From assembly GCA_029959865.1 (NCBI GenBank), contig JASCPE010000001.1:62001-126000 (forward strand): DNA of 64,000 nucleotides, given 5' to 3'. Positions 7,222 to 15,992 of the stretch are shown piece after piece (within the stretch, counting starts at the first letter, position 1; every line of letters begins with the position of its first letter). Origin of the DNA: Microbacteriaceae bacterium PS02070. Lineage in GTDB: Bacteria > Actinomycetota > Actinomycetes > Actinomycetales > Microbacteriaceae. The notes under the pieces were generated by a model, which was given only the letters and a program-made list of their open reading frames with translations, was not told the DNA's origin and did not search any database. Both the position numbers and the translations under genes were made by a program.

Positions 7222-8660
7222 CCGCCTACTCCCGCTGCCACCTGCTCGAACTCCGCGCCGACCTCACCGAGGCCGGCAACGTACTCGTCCACCGTTCCCG
7301 GCCACGCGACGGTGAGCCTGCCCGATCGCGCATCGACGTACCAATTGTCGCAAGAGCCGAGCCACACGCGCCCCTGTGCGCGCCGATCGACCTCCCGCGT
7401 GTAGGCGATCTCAGCGTCCGCGCGGACGCGCAGTGGCACCCCGGAGGCCTCCCGCATCGTGAGGGCGGAACGCACGTAATCGACCTGCGCCTCGATCATG
7501 AGGACGGAGGAAGTGTAGGTGAGGGCTGAGTTGGGTCCGCCGACGACGAACAGGTCGGGGAAGCCCGCCATCGCGACGCCGGCATAGGCCGTCATCCCCG
7601 TGCTCCAGTGCGCACTCAGCGCCACGCCGTGTTCGCCATGGACCCGAAGTGCGATGGGCGGGGTCGTTGCGTGGAACCCGGTCGCGAAGACGATCGCGTC
7701 CAGACCATCGTGTGTCACGCCCCGCGCAGAGACGACGGCGTCTCCCGTGACGCGCACTGCCTCGGCGGGCTCGAGGACGACCTGCTCCCCCGCGACGGCG
7801 GGGTAGAAGTCGTCCGAAAGCAGCACGCGCTTGCATCCGAACTCGTCGGTCGGTGTGAGAGCGGCGCGCAGCGACGCATCCGATACCTGTGCGCGCAGGT
7901 GAGCGAGCGCCACGCGGCGCGCCTGGCCGGCAGCGCTCGGGTCTCCGGAGCGGGAGGGAAATCGACGTTCGCCGTCCGCCCGGAGGGCTTCTCGTACGAC
8001 GGTCATCTCGGTGGAATTTCGGCTCCACCGGGCGCGGTCGCCGTCCGTGTAGTCGGAGCCGCCACGCGGCAGGACCCACGGGGCGCTGCGCTGGAAGAGG
8101 GTCACCCGTGAGCCTCGGCGCACGAGGGCGGGGACGAGCTGGATCGCGCTCGCGCCCGTGCCGATGACGGCGACATGCTTTCCGTCCAGCTCGGTAGACC
8201 ACCGCGCGGTGTGCTGAACTGGCCCGTGGAAGTCGGCGAGCCCGGGCAGGGCCGGAATGCGCGGCTCGCTCAGTCGCCCGCACGCCAGCAGCAGGATCGT
8301 CGCCGTCGCTCTCGCGCCGTCGGTGAAGGTGAGGTGCCAGCGCCCATCCCAGCGAGCGCTCGCGAGCTCCGCGCCCAGCCTGATGTCGAGGTGCTCGTCG
8401 CGCGCGACGGACTCCAGGTAGTCATGGATCTCGGCTCCGCGCGCGAACTCCGCCGACCACCGCGCGTTCGGGTGCGTGCGCAGCGCGTACAGGTGCGCGG
8501 GAACGTCGCAGCGCACCCCGGGATACACATTGTCCCGCCAGGTCCCCCCGGCGGAGGAGCCGCGGTCGAAGATGACCACCTCACGCCCGTCTGCGCGGAG
8601 CGCGATCGCAGCGGAGATGCCCGCAAATCCCGCGCCGACGACGGCGACCTCCACGTGCAT
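7218..8660 (-). CDS. flavin-containing (Baeyer-Villiger-like) monooxygenase
   Basis: The product is 480 residues from ATG 8660. The FAD site VVGAGFAGISAAIAL (about residues 6-20) and the NADPH site VIGTGASAIQLVP both fit Rossmann GxGxxG. Blocks typical of class B monooxygenases follow: FDRGSSAGGTWRDNVYPGVRCDVP after the FAD site, FQRSAPWVLPRG, and the C-terminal FATGF motif. Such enzymes insert or add one oxygen into ketones, amines or sulfides. The start overlaps the FO synthase stop by 1 nt (TGATG) and the stop overlaps fgd, so it is cotranscribed with F420 genes; its substrate and its link to the F420 or pyrimidine genes are unknown. A longer frame to 8879 lies inside the FO synthase gene and is not credible. 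Confidence 0.85.
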   Translation of the reverse strand: MHVEVAVVGAGFAGISAAIALRADGREVVIFDRGSSAGGTWRDNVYPGVRCDVPAHLYALRTHPNARWSAEFARGAEIHDYLESVARDEHLDIRLGAELASARWDGRWHLTFTDGARATATILLLACGRLSEPRIPALPGLADFHGPVQHTARWSTELDGKHVAVIGTGASAIQLVPALVRRGSRVTLFQRSAPWVLPRGGSDYTDGDRARWSRNSTEMTVVREALRADGERRFPSRSGDPSAAGQARRVALAHLRAQVSDASLRAALTPTDEFGCKRVLLSDDFYPAVAGEQVVLEPAEAVRVTGDAVVSARGVTHDGLDAIVFATGFHATTPPIALRVHGEHGVALSAHWSTGMTAYAGVAMAGFPDLFVVGGPNSALTYTSSVLMIEAQVDYVRSALTMREASGVPLRVRADAEIAYTREVDRRAQGRVWLGSCDNWYVDARSGRLTVAWPGTVDEYVAGLGEVGAEFEQVAAGVGG

Positions 8661-10918
8661 CACGGCTGCTCCCGGCGGGGCTGCCCATAGGTGGTGGTCC
8701 GCTCGCGCAGCGGCCTGTGCAGCGACGCGGCGAGCCGTGACGCGCGCTCCCACGGCAGTTCCAGGCCGTGTTCGATGCCGGCGTCCGGGCGTACCCGCCC
8801 ATCGAGAAGGGTGCCGCCGAGATCGTCTCCCCCGCTGCGCAGCAGCTCGGCGGTCACCTCCGGTCCGTGCCGCGTCCACGGGATCTGGATGTGCGGGATG
8901 CTGCCGCCGAGCAGAAGACGTGAGACGGCGGCCACGGCACGGTGTTCGTCGAGGGGTGCCCGGCCGGGAACGAGTGGGACGCCCCCGCCCGGGAGGGGGA
9001 TCGGAACGAACTCGGTGAATCCACCGGTGCGCGCATGGATATCGCGCAGACGCCGAAGGTGAGCGATACGCTGCTCGGCCGACTCGACGTGTCCGTAGAA
9101 CAGCACCGACGTGGAGCGCAGACCCGCGCCGTGGGCAGCTTCCACGATCTCCTGCCAGCGTGCGGTATCCAGATCGGTCGGCGCGACCTTTCGACGCACG
9201 CCCTCGTCGAGAATCTTGACGCCGGTACCGGGGAAGGTTGCCACTCCCGCGGACCGCAGCGCGACCAGCGCCTCATCGAGCGCGTACCCGCCCCGGTCCA
9301 CAAGATCGGCGATGTCCTGTGGCCGATACGCGTGCAGGTGGAGGCGAGGGTCGGCGACGGCGCGGGCAAGGTCCAGGTAGCCCTCCGCGTGCACGTGCGC
9401 CGGGAGGACGCCCTGCACGCACAGCTCCGTCGCACCGAGGGCGATGGCGTCCTCGGCGATGGCACGCGCCTCGGCGAGCGTGAACTCCCCTTCGTCGGCA
9501 GGATGTGTGCGCAGGCCGCTGGAGGTCAGGTTGCGATTGACGACGATGCCGATCGACTCTCCGACGCTGTACCGGCGCGCGTCATCGGCGACGCGCACGA
9601 GCGTTTCCAGATCGCTCCCCTCGGCGCGCAGAAGGCGCGCCCACTCGGCGGGGTCGAGGGTTGTCGGGTCGGTCGCGGCACGCTCGGCGAGTGATCCGCC
9701 GGATTCCCCCCGGGATCCTCGCGGGGCCTCCGCACCGGTCGATGCGAGCCCGGAAGGCGCAGCGAGCCGCTCGACCGCGGGGAGAAGCGCGGGGTCGATC
9801 CACTCCGCGCCGGCACGAACGAACTCGGGATGCGCAGTGAGGCGCTCGGCGAGAGCGAACCCCGCCTGCGCGGTGTACTCCGCGAGGTCGTCCAGGTGCG
9901 GCCAGGGTCGCTCCGGATTCACGTGGTCCGCCGTCAGCGGCGAGACCCCACCCCAGTCATCGACCCCAGCGCGGACCAGGAGCGCGAGGTCCTGCGCGTG
10001 CGTGAGGTTCGGGGGCGCCTGGATCGAGACGTCCTCATCAAGGAGGAGGCGCGCGACGGCGATGGTGGCGAGGTACTCGCGCACCGTGGGATCGGCGGCG
10101 CCACGCATCGCGGTGTGCGCCTTGGCGCGGAAATTCTGGACGATCACCTCCTGCAGATGGCCGTGCCGGCGGTGCGCGTCGCGCAGTGCCAGCAGCGACT
10201 GCGCGCGGTCGGTGAGCGTCTCCCCGATGCCGACCAAAATGCCGGTCGTGAAGGGGATGCGAGCGCGCCCGGCATCCTCGATGACTCTCAGACGCACATC
10301 GGGATCCTTGTCGGGAGACCCATAGTGCGCCTTCCCGGGCGTCTCATAGAGGTCCCGCGAGGTGGTCTCCAGCATCATCCCCATCGACGGGGACACGGGA
10401 CGCAGGCGCGCGAGCTCATCCGCGGTCATGACCCCCGGGTTCGCGTGCGCGAGGAGGCCCGTCTCCCGGGTGATCAGGCGCGCGGCGTGGGCGACGTACT
10501 CGATCGTGGACCCGAACCCGTGGTCATCGAGCCAGGCGCGAGCCTGCGGCCACCGGTCCTCCGGACGGTCGCCCAGGGTGAGCAGCGCCTCCTTGCAGCC
10601 CCGTTCCGCACCCGCCCGGACGACCTGGAGGATCTGCGCGTCGGACATGAACAGCGGCGCGCGTTTGCTCAGCAGCTGACCGGGAGTGTCCACGAAGACG
10701 CAGTAGTGGCACCGATCCCGGCACAGGGTGGTCAGCGGCACGAACACCTTGCGGGAGTAGGTCATGACGCCGGGGCGCCCCTTGCGCGCGAGCGAATCGT
10801 CGCGCACGGACCCGGCACGGTCAAGAAGCGCGTCGAAGTCGGCTCCCTCAGCGCCGAGCAGGGCCTCGGCATCGGTGAGGCTCAGAGTGTCCGGCGCGAG
10901 GGAGGTCATCGCCCTCAC
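8660..10918 (-). CDS. fbiC: FO synthase (CofG-CofH fusion) lacking the CofH radical-SAM Cys motif
   Basis: The product is 752 residues. The CofG half carries an intact radical-SAM motif C66-x3-C70-x2-C73 (CRDRCHYC) and collinear FbiC blocks such as LFTLGDRPE-like LLTLGDRPEDRW and GVSPLTADHVNPERPW. The CofH half is recognisable (VVNRN at 459-463, ATELCVQG, GTGVKILDEGVRRKVAP, TGGFTEFVPIPLPGG, RTTTYGQP). But the stretch after Asn463 is only 15 residues (464-478) and has no Cys, whereas FbiC has about 26 residues there including CxxxCxxC. The other two frames of this stretch show no such motif either. CofG and CofH normally act in turn to build FO from tyrosine and 5-amino-6-ribitylaminouracil. 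GTG 10918 gives a 4-bp overlap with the aminotransferase; ATG 10909 is an alternative start. Confidence 0.85.
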   Translation of the reverse strand: MRAMTSLAPDTLSLTDAEALLGAEGADFDALLDRAGSVRDDSLARKGRPGVMTYSRKVFVPLTTLCRDRCHYCVFVDTPGQLLSKRAPLFMSDAQILQVVRAGAERGCKEALLTLGDRPEDRWPQARAWLDDHGFGSTIEYVAHAARLITRETGLLAHANPGVMTADELARLRPVSPSMGMMLETTSRDLYETPGKAHYGSPDKDPDVRLRVIEDAGRARIPFTTGILVGIGETLTDRAQSLLALRDAHRRHGHLQEVIVQNFRAKAHTAMRGAADPTVREYLATIAVARLLLDEDVSIQAPPNLTHAQDLALLVRAGVDDWGGVSPLTADHVNPERPWPHLDDLAEYTAQAGFALAERLTAHPEFVRAGAEWIDPALLPAVERLAAPSGLASTGAEAPRGSRGESGGSLAERAATDPTTLDPAEWARLLRAEGSDLETLVRVADDARRYSVGESIGIVVNRNLTSSGLRTHPADEGEFTLAEARAIAEDAIALGATELCVQGVLPAHVHAEGYLDLARAVADPRLHLHAYRPQDIADLVDRGGYALDEALVALRSAGVATFPGTGVKILDEGVRRKVAPTDLDTARWQEIVEAAHGAGLRSTSVLFYGHVESAEQRIAHLRRLRDIHARTGGFTEFVPIPLPGGGVPLVPGRAPLDEHRAVAAVSRLLLGGSIPHIQIPWTRHGPEVTAELLRSGGDDLGGTLLDGRVRPDAGIEHGLELPWERASRLAASLHRPLRERTTTYGQPRREQP

Positions 10919-12231
10919 GAAAGGTCGCGGAAGGCGCCGTCGTAGATCTCGATGGCAGCCGCGACCTCGTCGTCGGTGACGACGCAGGGCGGAACAACGT
11001 GAATGCGGTTCTCGGCGACGAACGGCAGGAGGCCGCGTTCGGTGAGCGTCGCCTTGAGCGCTCCCACCTTCGGCGCCGACAACGGCTCCCGCGTGCTGCG
11101 GTCTTCCACGAGCTCGAGGGCCCAGAAGACTCCCTCGCCGCGCACCTCGCCGATGACATCGTGCTTCTCGCCGAGCTCTCGCAGCGCGGGGCCAAGCACG
11201 TCGGCGCCGATCCTACGGGCATTCTCGACAATGCCCTCGGAGGTCATCGCGTCGATGGACGCCACGGCGGCGGCCGCGGCCAGAGGGTGACCCGAGTAGG
11301 TCAACCCTCCCGGGAACACCATCTCGTCGAAGGTGGCCGCGATCTCATCGGCGATGATGACACCCCCCATGGGGACATAGCCGGAGTTGACGCCCTTCGC
11401 GAAGGTGATGAGGTCGGGCTCGACGTCGTGCCCCTGGAAGGCGAACCAGCGGCCGGTCCGACCGAAGCCGGCCATCACCTCATCGAGGATCAGCAGGATG
11501 TCGAACTCATCGGCGAGCGCGCGGACGCCGGCGAGGTACCCCGGCGGCGGCACGAGGATGCCTGCCGTGCCGGGAATCGACTCCAGCAGAATCGCGGCGA
11601 TCGTCGAGGGCGTCTCGGAGAGGATGACGCGGCGGAGGTGATGGAGGGCGCGTTCCGTCTCCTGCTCGGCACTGTCTGCCCAGAACTCGCTGCGATAGAG
11701 GTACGGACCGAAGAAGTGGACATGCCCGCGGGCGTACTCGTTCTTCGCGCGCCGCCAGTCGCCGGTCGCGTTGATCGCAGCCCCGGTGTTGCCGTGATAC
11801 GAGCGGTAGCGGGAGAGCACCTTGTCACGGCCGGTGTGGATGCGAGCGAGGCGGATCGCGTTCTCGATCGCGTCGGCGCCCCCGTTGGTGAAGAAGACTT
11901 TGTTGTGTCGCGCCGGCGCGAGGGCCGCGATCTTCTCCGCGGCGCGGCCGCGGGCGAGGTTGCCCGTGGCGGGCGCGATCGTGGCGAGCTGGTCGACCTG
12001 CTCCTTGATCGCGTTCACAACGGCGGGGTGCTGGTGCCCGATGTTGACGTTGACGAGCTGACTGGAGAAGTCGAGCCATCGATGTCCCGCGTAATCCCAG
12101 ACGGTCGAGCCGGAACCGCCGGCGATCGTCAGAGGATTGAGGTTTCCCTGCGCAGACCACGAGTGGAAGACGTGCGCGCGGTCGAGGTCGTGGGTGAGGA
12201 CGTCGAGGTCCTCGGCGGGAGTGTCACTCAT
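10915..12231 (-). CDS. class III aminotransferase, probable beta-alanine (omega-amino acid) aminotransferase
   Basis: The product is 438 residues of the fold-type I, class III PLP family. Seen: FFTNGGADAIENAIRLAR, the SYHGNTGAAINATGDWRR segment, ILDEVMAGFGRTG with the cofactor-binding Asp, and ITFAKGVNSGYVPMGGV with the Schiff-base Lys. These fit beta-alanine/omega-amino acid:pyruvate aminotransferases. In the cluster it would convert beta-alanine (from uracil) or beta-aminoisobutyrate (from thymine) to the semialdehyde. ATG 12231 has AGGAA 7 nt upstream; a longer frame to 12378 lies in the preceding gene. Its stop overlaps the FO synthase start (GTGA). Confidence 0.85.
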   Translation of the reverse strand: MSDTPAEDLDVLTHDLDRAHVFHSWSAQGNLNPLTIAGGSGSTVWDYAGHRWLDFSSQLVNVNIGHQHPAVVNAIKEQVDQLATIAPATGNLARGRAAEKIAALAPARHNKVFFTNGGADAIENAIRLARIHTGRDKVLSRYRSYHGNTGAAINATGDWRRAKNEYARGHVHFFGPYLYRSEFWADSAEQETERALHHLRRVILSETPSTIAAILLESIPGTAGILVPPPGYLAGVRALADEFDILLILDEVMAGFGRTGRWFAFQGHDVEPDLITFAKGVNSGYVPMGGVIIADEIAATFDEMVFPGGLTYSGHPLAAAAAVASIDAMTSEGIVENARRIGADVLGPALRELGEKHDVIGEVRGEGVFWALELVEDRSTREPLSAPKVGALKATLTERGLLPFVAENRIHVVPPCVVTDDEVAAAIEIYDGAFRDLS

Positions 12232-12316
12232 GGTGTTCCTGTTCGTGCGACGTGCCGGTGGTGGTGATGGGGCGCATCGGGACCAGCGTATGCCGTCCCG
12301 ATGCGCCCCGGGGTCG

Positions 12317-13501
12317 TTACTGTCCGCCCTCCGTGAGGGTGACATCGATCGGGGTGTAGTCACCGTCGACGGTGACACCCTCCTCTTCGAGCTCCGCGAG
12401 CGCCTGCTCGATGTACTCGTTGGAGTACGCCGAGGCCGGCGGCTCTGCCGTGATGAGGTTCAGCCCATCCTGGTTCGTGGCCGCAAGTGCGCCCTCGACG
12501 GTCTGAGCCCAGGCGTCCTCCTCGATCGTGCCGAAGGGGGCATCGGTCCAGATGAGCTTGTTGACCTCGTTCATCATCCACTCCTGGTGAACCGGACCGA
12601 CCGGGAAGGCGAGCTCAGCGGTCGACGCGACATCCCAGACGAGTGCGGCGGCCTCTTCCGGGTTGTCCCGGGCATACAGCCAGCCCTTCGTGATCGCCTT
12701 GAGGAAGCGCACGGCGGCGTCGCGGTAGGCGGGGTCCTCCAGGCGCTCGGTGTCCGCCCAGATCGCGTCCTGGAGCATGGCTCCCGCGGTGTCCTCGTAG
12801 GAGATCACCTCGAGATCGTCCATCGTGTATAGCTCTCCGGTCTCGGGGTTCGTGACCTCGAGGATCTGTGCCAGCTCGTTGTACGTCATCGCCTGCGCGG
12901 CATCGACGTCGCCGTCCAGGAGCGCATTCATCGAGAAGTCCTGCGTCGTGATCGAGACGGTCGTCGAGTCCAGGCCCTCGTCGGCCATGGCCGCGAAGAT
13001 CTCCCATTCGTTGCCGAAGCCCCACGAGCCGATCTTCTTGCCCTCGAAGTCCGCGACCGATTCGATGCCGGAGTCTGCCCACGACACCTGCAGCGTGCCG
13101 GACTTCTGGTAGACCTGCGCGATGTTGGTCAGCTCGATCCCCTCCGCCTCGATCGTGCCGAGGACCTTCGGCACCCAGGCGATGGCGAAGTCGACGTCGC
13201 CTGCCGCGAGTGAATCCTGGGGGATGATGTCCCCGCCGGAGGGGAGGATGTCCACCGAGTCGAACCCCTCTTCCTCGAAGTAGCCCAGTTCCTGCGCGGC
13301 GTAGTAACCGGCGAACTGAGCCTGCGGCAGCCACTGCAGCTGGAGGGAGATCTCAGTGATCGGTTCGAAGTCCTCATCGCCGCCGGGGGTGGGGGCCCCC
13401 TCATCGCCGCCGGAGTCGGTGCCCGCGCACGCGGTGAGAACGAGCGCTGTCGCCGTTGCCAAGGTGGCAAAGGTCAGAGCGCGCCTGGTGCTGTGACGCA
13501 T
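12317..13501 (-). CDS. ABC transporter substrate-binding lipoprotein, NMT1/THI5-like
   Basis: The product is 394 residues. A lipoprotein signal is present: basic N-terminus, hydrophobic segment, and lipobox LTAC with Cys at about 25. The mature part begins after an acidic Gly/Pro linker with SLQLQWLPQAQFAGYYAAQE, typical of NMT1/THI5-like binding proteins (ThiY, RibY, pyrimidine and hydroxymethylpyrimidine binders). GSWGFGNEWEIFAAM and the Asp/Glu-rich C-terminal lobe follow. AAAGGAA precedes the ATG. With the two permeases and ATPase upstream in the operon it forms a complete importer. From context the ligand is probably a pyrimidine or a related N-heterocycle. Confidence 0.87.
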   Translation of the reverse strand: MRHSTRRALTFATLATATALVLTACAGTDSGGDEGAPTPGGDEDFEPITEISLQLQWLPQAQFAGYYAAQELGYFEEEGFDSVDILPSGGDIIPQDSLAAGDVDFAIAWVPKVLGTIEAEGIELTNIAQVYQKSGTLQVSWADSGIESVADFEGKKIGSWGFGNEWEIFAAMADEGLDSTTVSITTQDFSMNALLDGDVDAAQAMTYNELAQILEVTNPETGELYTMDDLEVISYEDTAGAMLQDAIWADTERLEDPAYRDAAVRFLKAITKGWLYARDNPEEAAALVWDVASTAELAFPVGPVHQEWMMNEVNKLIWTDAPFGTIEEDAWAQTVEGALAATNQDGLNLITAEPPASAYSNEYIEQALAELEEEGVTVDGDYTPIDVTLTEGGQ

Positions 13502-13540
13502 GGTGTTCCTTTCGGGTTTGGTGGTACGGGATTCCGACCC

Positions 13541-14308
13541 TCAGGTCGGGGTTCTCCGAGACACGAGGCGCTCGACGAGCACCGTGGCCAGGAAGATGAT
13601 GAGGCCGATGATGATCGATGCCCCGACGTACGCCCAGGCCAGAGCCTGGTTGCCCGTCTTCGCGTAGCTCGCAATGGCCGTTCCGACACCATCTGAGGGC
13701 CCACCGAAGTACTCGGCAACCAGCGCCGAGATGACGGCGAGCGAGCTGGCGATGCGGACTCCCGTCACGAGGTACGGCAGCGCGGTGGGCAGAGTGAGCT
13801 TGGCGAACTCCTGACCCCCGCTGGCCGCATACGCACGGAACAGGTCACGCTGCACGGGCCGGGATTGCCGCAGACCCCGCAGGACGTTGATGAAGACGGG
13901 AACGAAGGCAGCGACGGCCGCCACGATCTGACGTCCGAGCTGGCTGGACGCGCCGAACATCGTGTTCAGCAGCGGCGTGAGAGCCACGATCGGGATGACG
14001 GCGATCGCCGCGACCACCGGAGCCGTCATCGCATCGATCGGTCGCAGCCACGCCGCGAGTGCGGCCAGGACGATGCCGACGACAGTCCCGGCGAAGAGGC
14101 CGACGAGAGCGTTGGTCCCGGTGACGAGGGCATCTTCTGCGATGATCCCGAAGTGCTGCACGAACGCGGCACCGACTTCTGCCGGCGCGGGGACGAGTTT
14201 CAACCGCCCCGTGCGCACCTGGGCGAAGAGCTGCCAGGCCAGCAGCAGCAGTCCGCCGACCGCGACCGGGGCCGCGATCTTCCAGAACCGCTCTGCCGCG
14301 ATGCTCAT
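13541..14308 (-). CDS. ABC transporter permease (NitT/TauT/ThiX type)
   Basis: The product is 255 residues with about six transmembrane segments. The permease-ATPase coupling (EAA) loop is seen around LFRAYAASGGQEFAKLTLPTALPYL, the form found in SsuC/TauC/ThiX permeases. It belongs to the importer with the ATPase at 14305 (4-bp overlap) and the substrate-binding protein at 12317 (39 bp downstream). The N-terminal GGLLLLAWQLFAQV is the first membrane helix. Confidence 0.88.
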   Translation of the reverse strand: MSIAAERFWKIAAPVAVGGLLLLAWQLFAQVRTGRLKLVPAPAEVGAAFVQHFGIIAEDALVTGTNALVGLFAGTVVGIVLAALAAWLRPIDAMTAPVVAAIAVIPIVALTPLLNTMFGASSQLGRQIVAAVAAFVPVFINVLRGLRQSRPVQRDLFRAYAASGGQEFAKLTLPTALPYLVTGVRIASSLAVISALVAEYFGGPSDGVGTAIASYAKTGNQALAWAYVGASIIIGLIIFLATVLVERLVSRRTPT

Positions 14309-15114
14309 CGTTCGTTCGCCCGTTCCACGGGGGTGCCGTGCAGAGCCTCGCGCACGGCCGTGACCCGCTCGAAGTAGGCCGGAGTCTCGCGCAGGTTCTC
14401 CGGGCGACCCTCCCCGAACGGGATCTCCAGGACGTCGGTGATGCGCCCCGGCCGCGGCGACATGACTACGACCCGGTCCGACAGATACACGGCCTCAGGA
14501 ATCGAGTGCGTGACGAAGACGACGGCGGCGCCGGTTTCCGCCGCGATGCGGGTGAGCTCGGTCTGCATTCGCTCACGCGTCATCTCATCCAACGCCCCGA
14601 ACGGCTCGTCCATAAGAAGCAGCTTGGGCTTGGTCGCCAGCGACCGCGCGATCGCAACGCGCTGCTGCATGCCGCCGGAGAGCTCATCGGGGTATCGGCC
14701 GGAGAAGTCCGACAGCCCCACCATTTCGGCGAGCTCCGCCGCCCGGGCGGAGCGTTCTGACGATGCGATGCCGTGCAGTTCGAGGGGCAGGGCGATGTTC
14801 TCCCGCACGGTGCGCCACGGCAGGAGTCCGGCCTGCTGGAAGGCGATGCCGTAGTCCTGGTCGAGCCGCGCCTGGCGCGCGGGCTTGCCGAAGACGCTCA
14901 CCTCTCCGCTGGTGGGTTCGTCCAAGTCCGCGATCAGACGCATGAGCGTCGACTTCCCGCAGCCGGACGGGCCGATGAGGGAGACGAACTCGCCCGCGGC
15001 GATCTCCAGGTCGACGCCGGACAGCGCGTGGACGGTCTGTTTCTTGCCCACGGTGAAGGTGCGGTCCACGCCGCGGACCGTGACGGCCGCAGCCGGGGCC
15101 TGAGGATCGGTCAT
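14305..15114 (-). CDS. ABC transporter ATP-binding protein (NitT/TauT type)
   Basis: The product is 269 residues from ATG 15114. Walker A GPSGCGKST (about residues 46-54), signature LSGGMQQRVAIARSLA, Walker B LLLMDEPFGALD and the switch His in VFVTHSIPEA are all present, so it should be an active ATPase. It resembles SsuB/TauB/ThiZ. It overlaps the permease genes on both sides by 4 bp (ATGA), so stoichiometric coupled translation is likely. The frame continues upstream to 15219 but that part lies in the preceding permease gene. Confidence 0.93.
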   Translation of the reverse strand: MTDPQAPAAAVTVRGVDRTFTVGKKQTVHALSGVDLEIAAGEFVSLIGPSGCGKSTLMRLIADLDEPTSGEVSVFGKPARQARLDQDYGIAFQQAGLLPWRTVRENIALPLELHGIASSERSARAAELAEMVGLSDFSGRYPDELSGGMQQRVAIARSLATKPKLLLMDEPFGALDEMTRERMQTELTRIAAETGAAVVFVTHSIPEAVYLSDRVVVMSPRPGRITDVLEIPFGEGRPENLRETPAYFERVTAVREALHGTPVERANER

Positions 15115-15992
15115 GCCAGTGCCTCTCCGCGCCGGTACCGGCGCAAGGTGAGTCCGAGGAGCGCGACGGAGCCCGCCGCGATGAGGCCCATCGCGATGGC
15201 ACCGAAGATCGGCGCCCACGGCAGGGCGGGGTCGGCCGACGCCGATTGGGCCATCTGAAGGAGCATTCGCCCCAGTCCCCCGCGCATGCCGATGGAGACT
15301 TCAGCCACCACCGCTCCGACGACCGCGTTCGCGGCGGCCAGGCGAAGGGCGGGGAGCAGGTAGGGCACCGCGGCGGGAAGCCGCAGGCGCAGGAGCGTCT
15401 GTCCGTAGCCGGCGGCGTAGCTCTTCATGAGGTCGCGGTGGATCGCCTCCGGTGCGTTGAGCCCCCGCAGCGCCCCGACGGCGACGGGAAAGAACGCGAG
15501 GTAGGACGCGATGACCGCGACCGAAAGCCACTCCGGCCACGGGAACCATGCCCGATCGATCTGATTGCCGAAGCGCGAGACGATCGGAGCGAAGGCGATC
15601 AGCGGCACCGTCTGCGAGACGATGATCCACGGGAGAAGGCCCCACTCGGCGAGCCGCCACCGCTGCATGAGGATGGCGAAGAGCATCCCGACCACCACAC
15701 CGATGATCCATCCGACCGCTGCGATCCCGAGCGTCACGAGGGCACCCGACACGACGGTCTGCCACAGCGGCGGGGTCGCGGCGCCGCTGGTCGGTTCGAA
15801 CAGCCGCGTGATCATGTCCCACACGTGTGGCATCGCGCGGTCATGGGTCCGCGGCAGGATGCGCAGGCCGTCCTCCCCGCCGATGACGACACCGTCGGCC
15901 GGACCGAGGAACTTGTACAGCTCCCAGACGACCGCGACCGCGAGGACGCCGAGCGCGCCCCACAGCCAGGCCGACCAGGAGCGGCGCGTCAT
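15111..15992 (-). CDS. ABC transporter permease (second, NitT/TauT/ThiX type)
   Basis: The product is 293 residues from ATG 15992, with one N-terminal helix (LWGALGVLAVAVVWELYKFL), an extracytoplasmic loop of about 50 residues, and then the five-helix permease core. The coupling loop around LMKSYAAGYGQTLLRLRLPAAVPYL is clear. Two different permeases with one ATPase suggest a heterodimeric membrane domain. The start overlaps the LLM gene by 4 bp. Confidence 0.86.
   Translation of the reverse strand: MTRRSWSAWLWGALGVLAVAVVWELYKFLGPADGVVIGGEDGLRILPRTHDRAMPHVWDMITRLFEPTSGAATPPLWQTVVSGALVTLGIAAVGWIIGVVVGMLFAILMQRWRLAEWGLLPWIIVSQTVPLIAFAPIVSRFGNQIDRAWFPWPEWLSVAVIASYLAFFPVAVGALRGLNAPEAIHRDLMKSYAAGYGQTLLRLRLPAAVPYLLPALRLAAANAVVGAVVAEVSIGMRGGLGRMLLQMAQSASADPALPWAPIFGAIAMGLIAAGSVALLGLTLRRYRRGEALA

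Noticed and set aside
9483..9545. A frameshift as the explanation for the missing CofH Cys motif.
   Set aside because: Both alternative frames across this stretch were read; one has a stop and neither has CxxxCxxC, and flanking CofH sequence stays in the same frame. The event is an in-frame absence rather than a shift.
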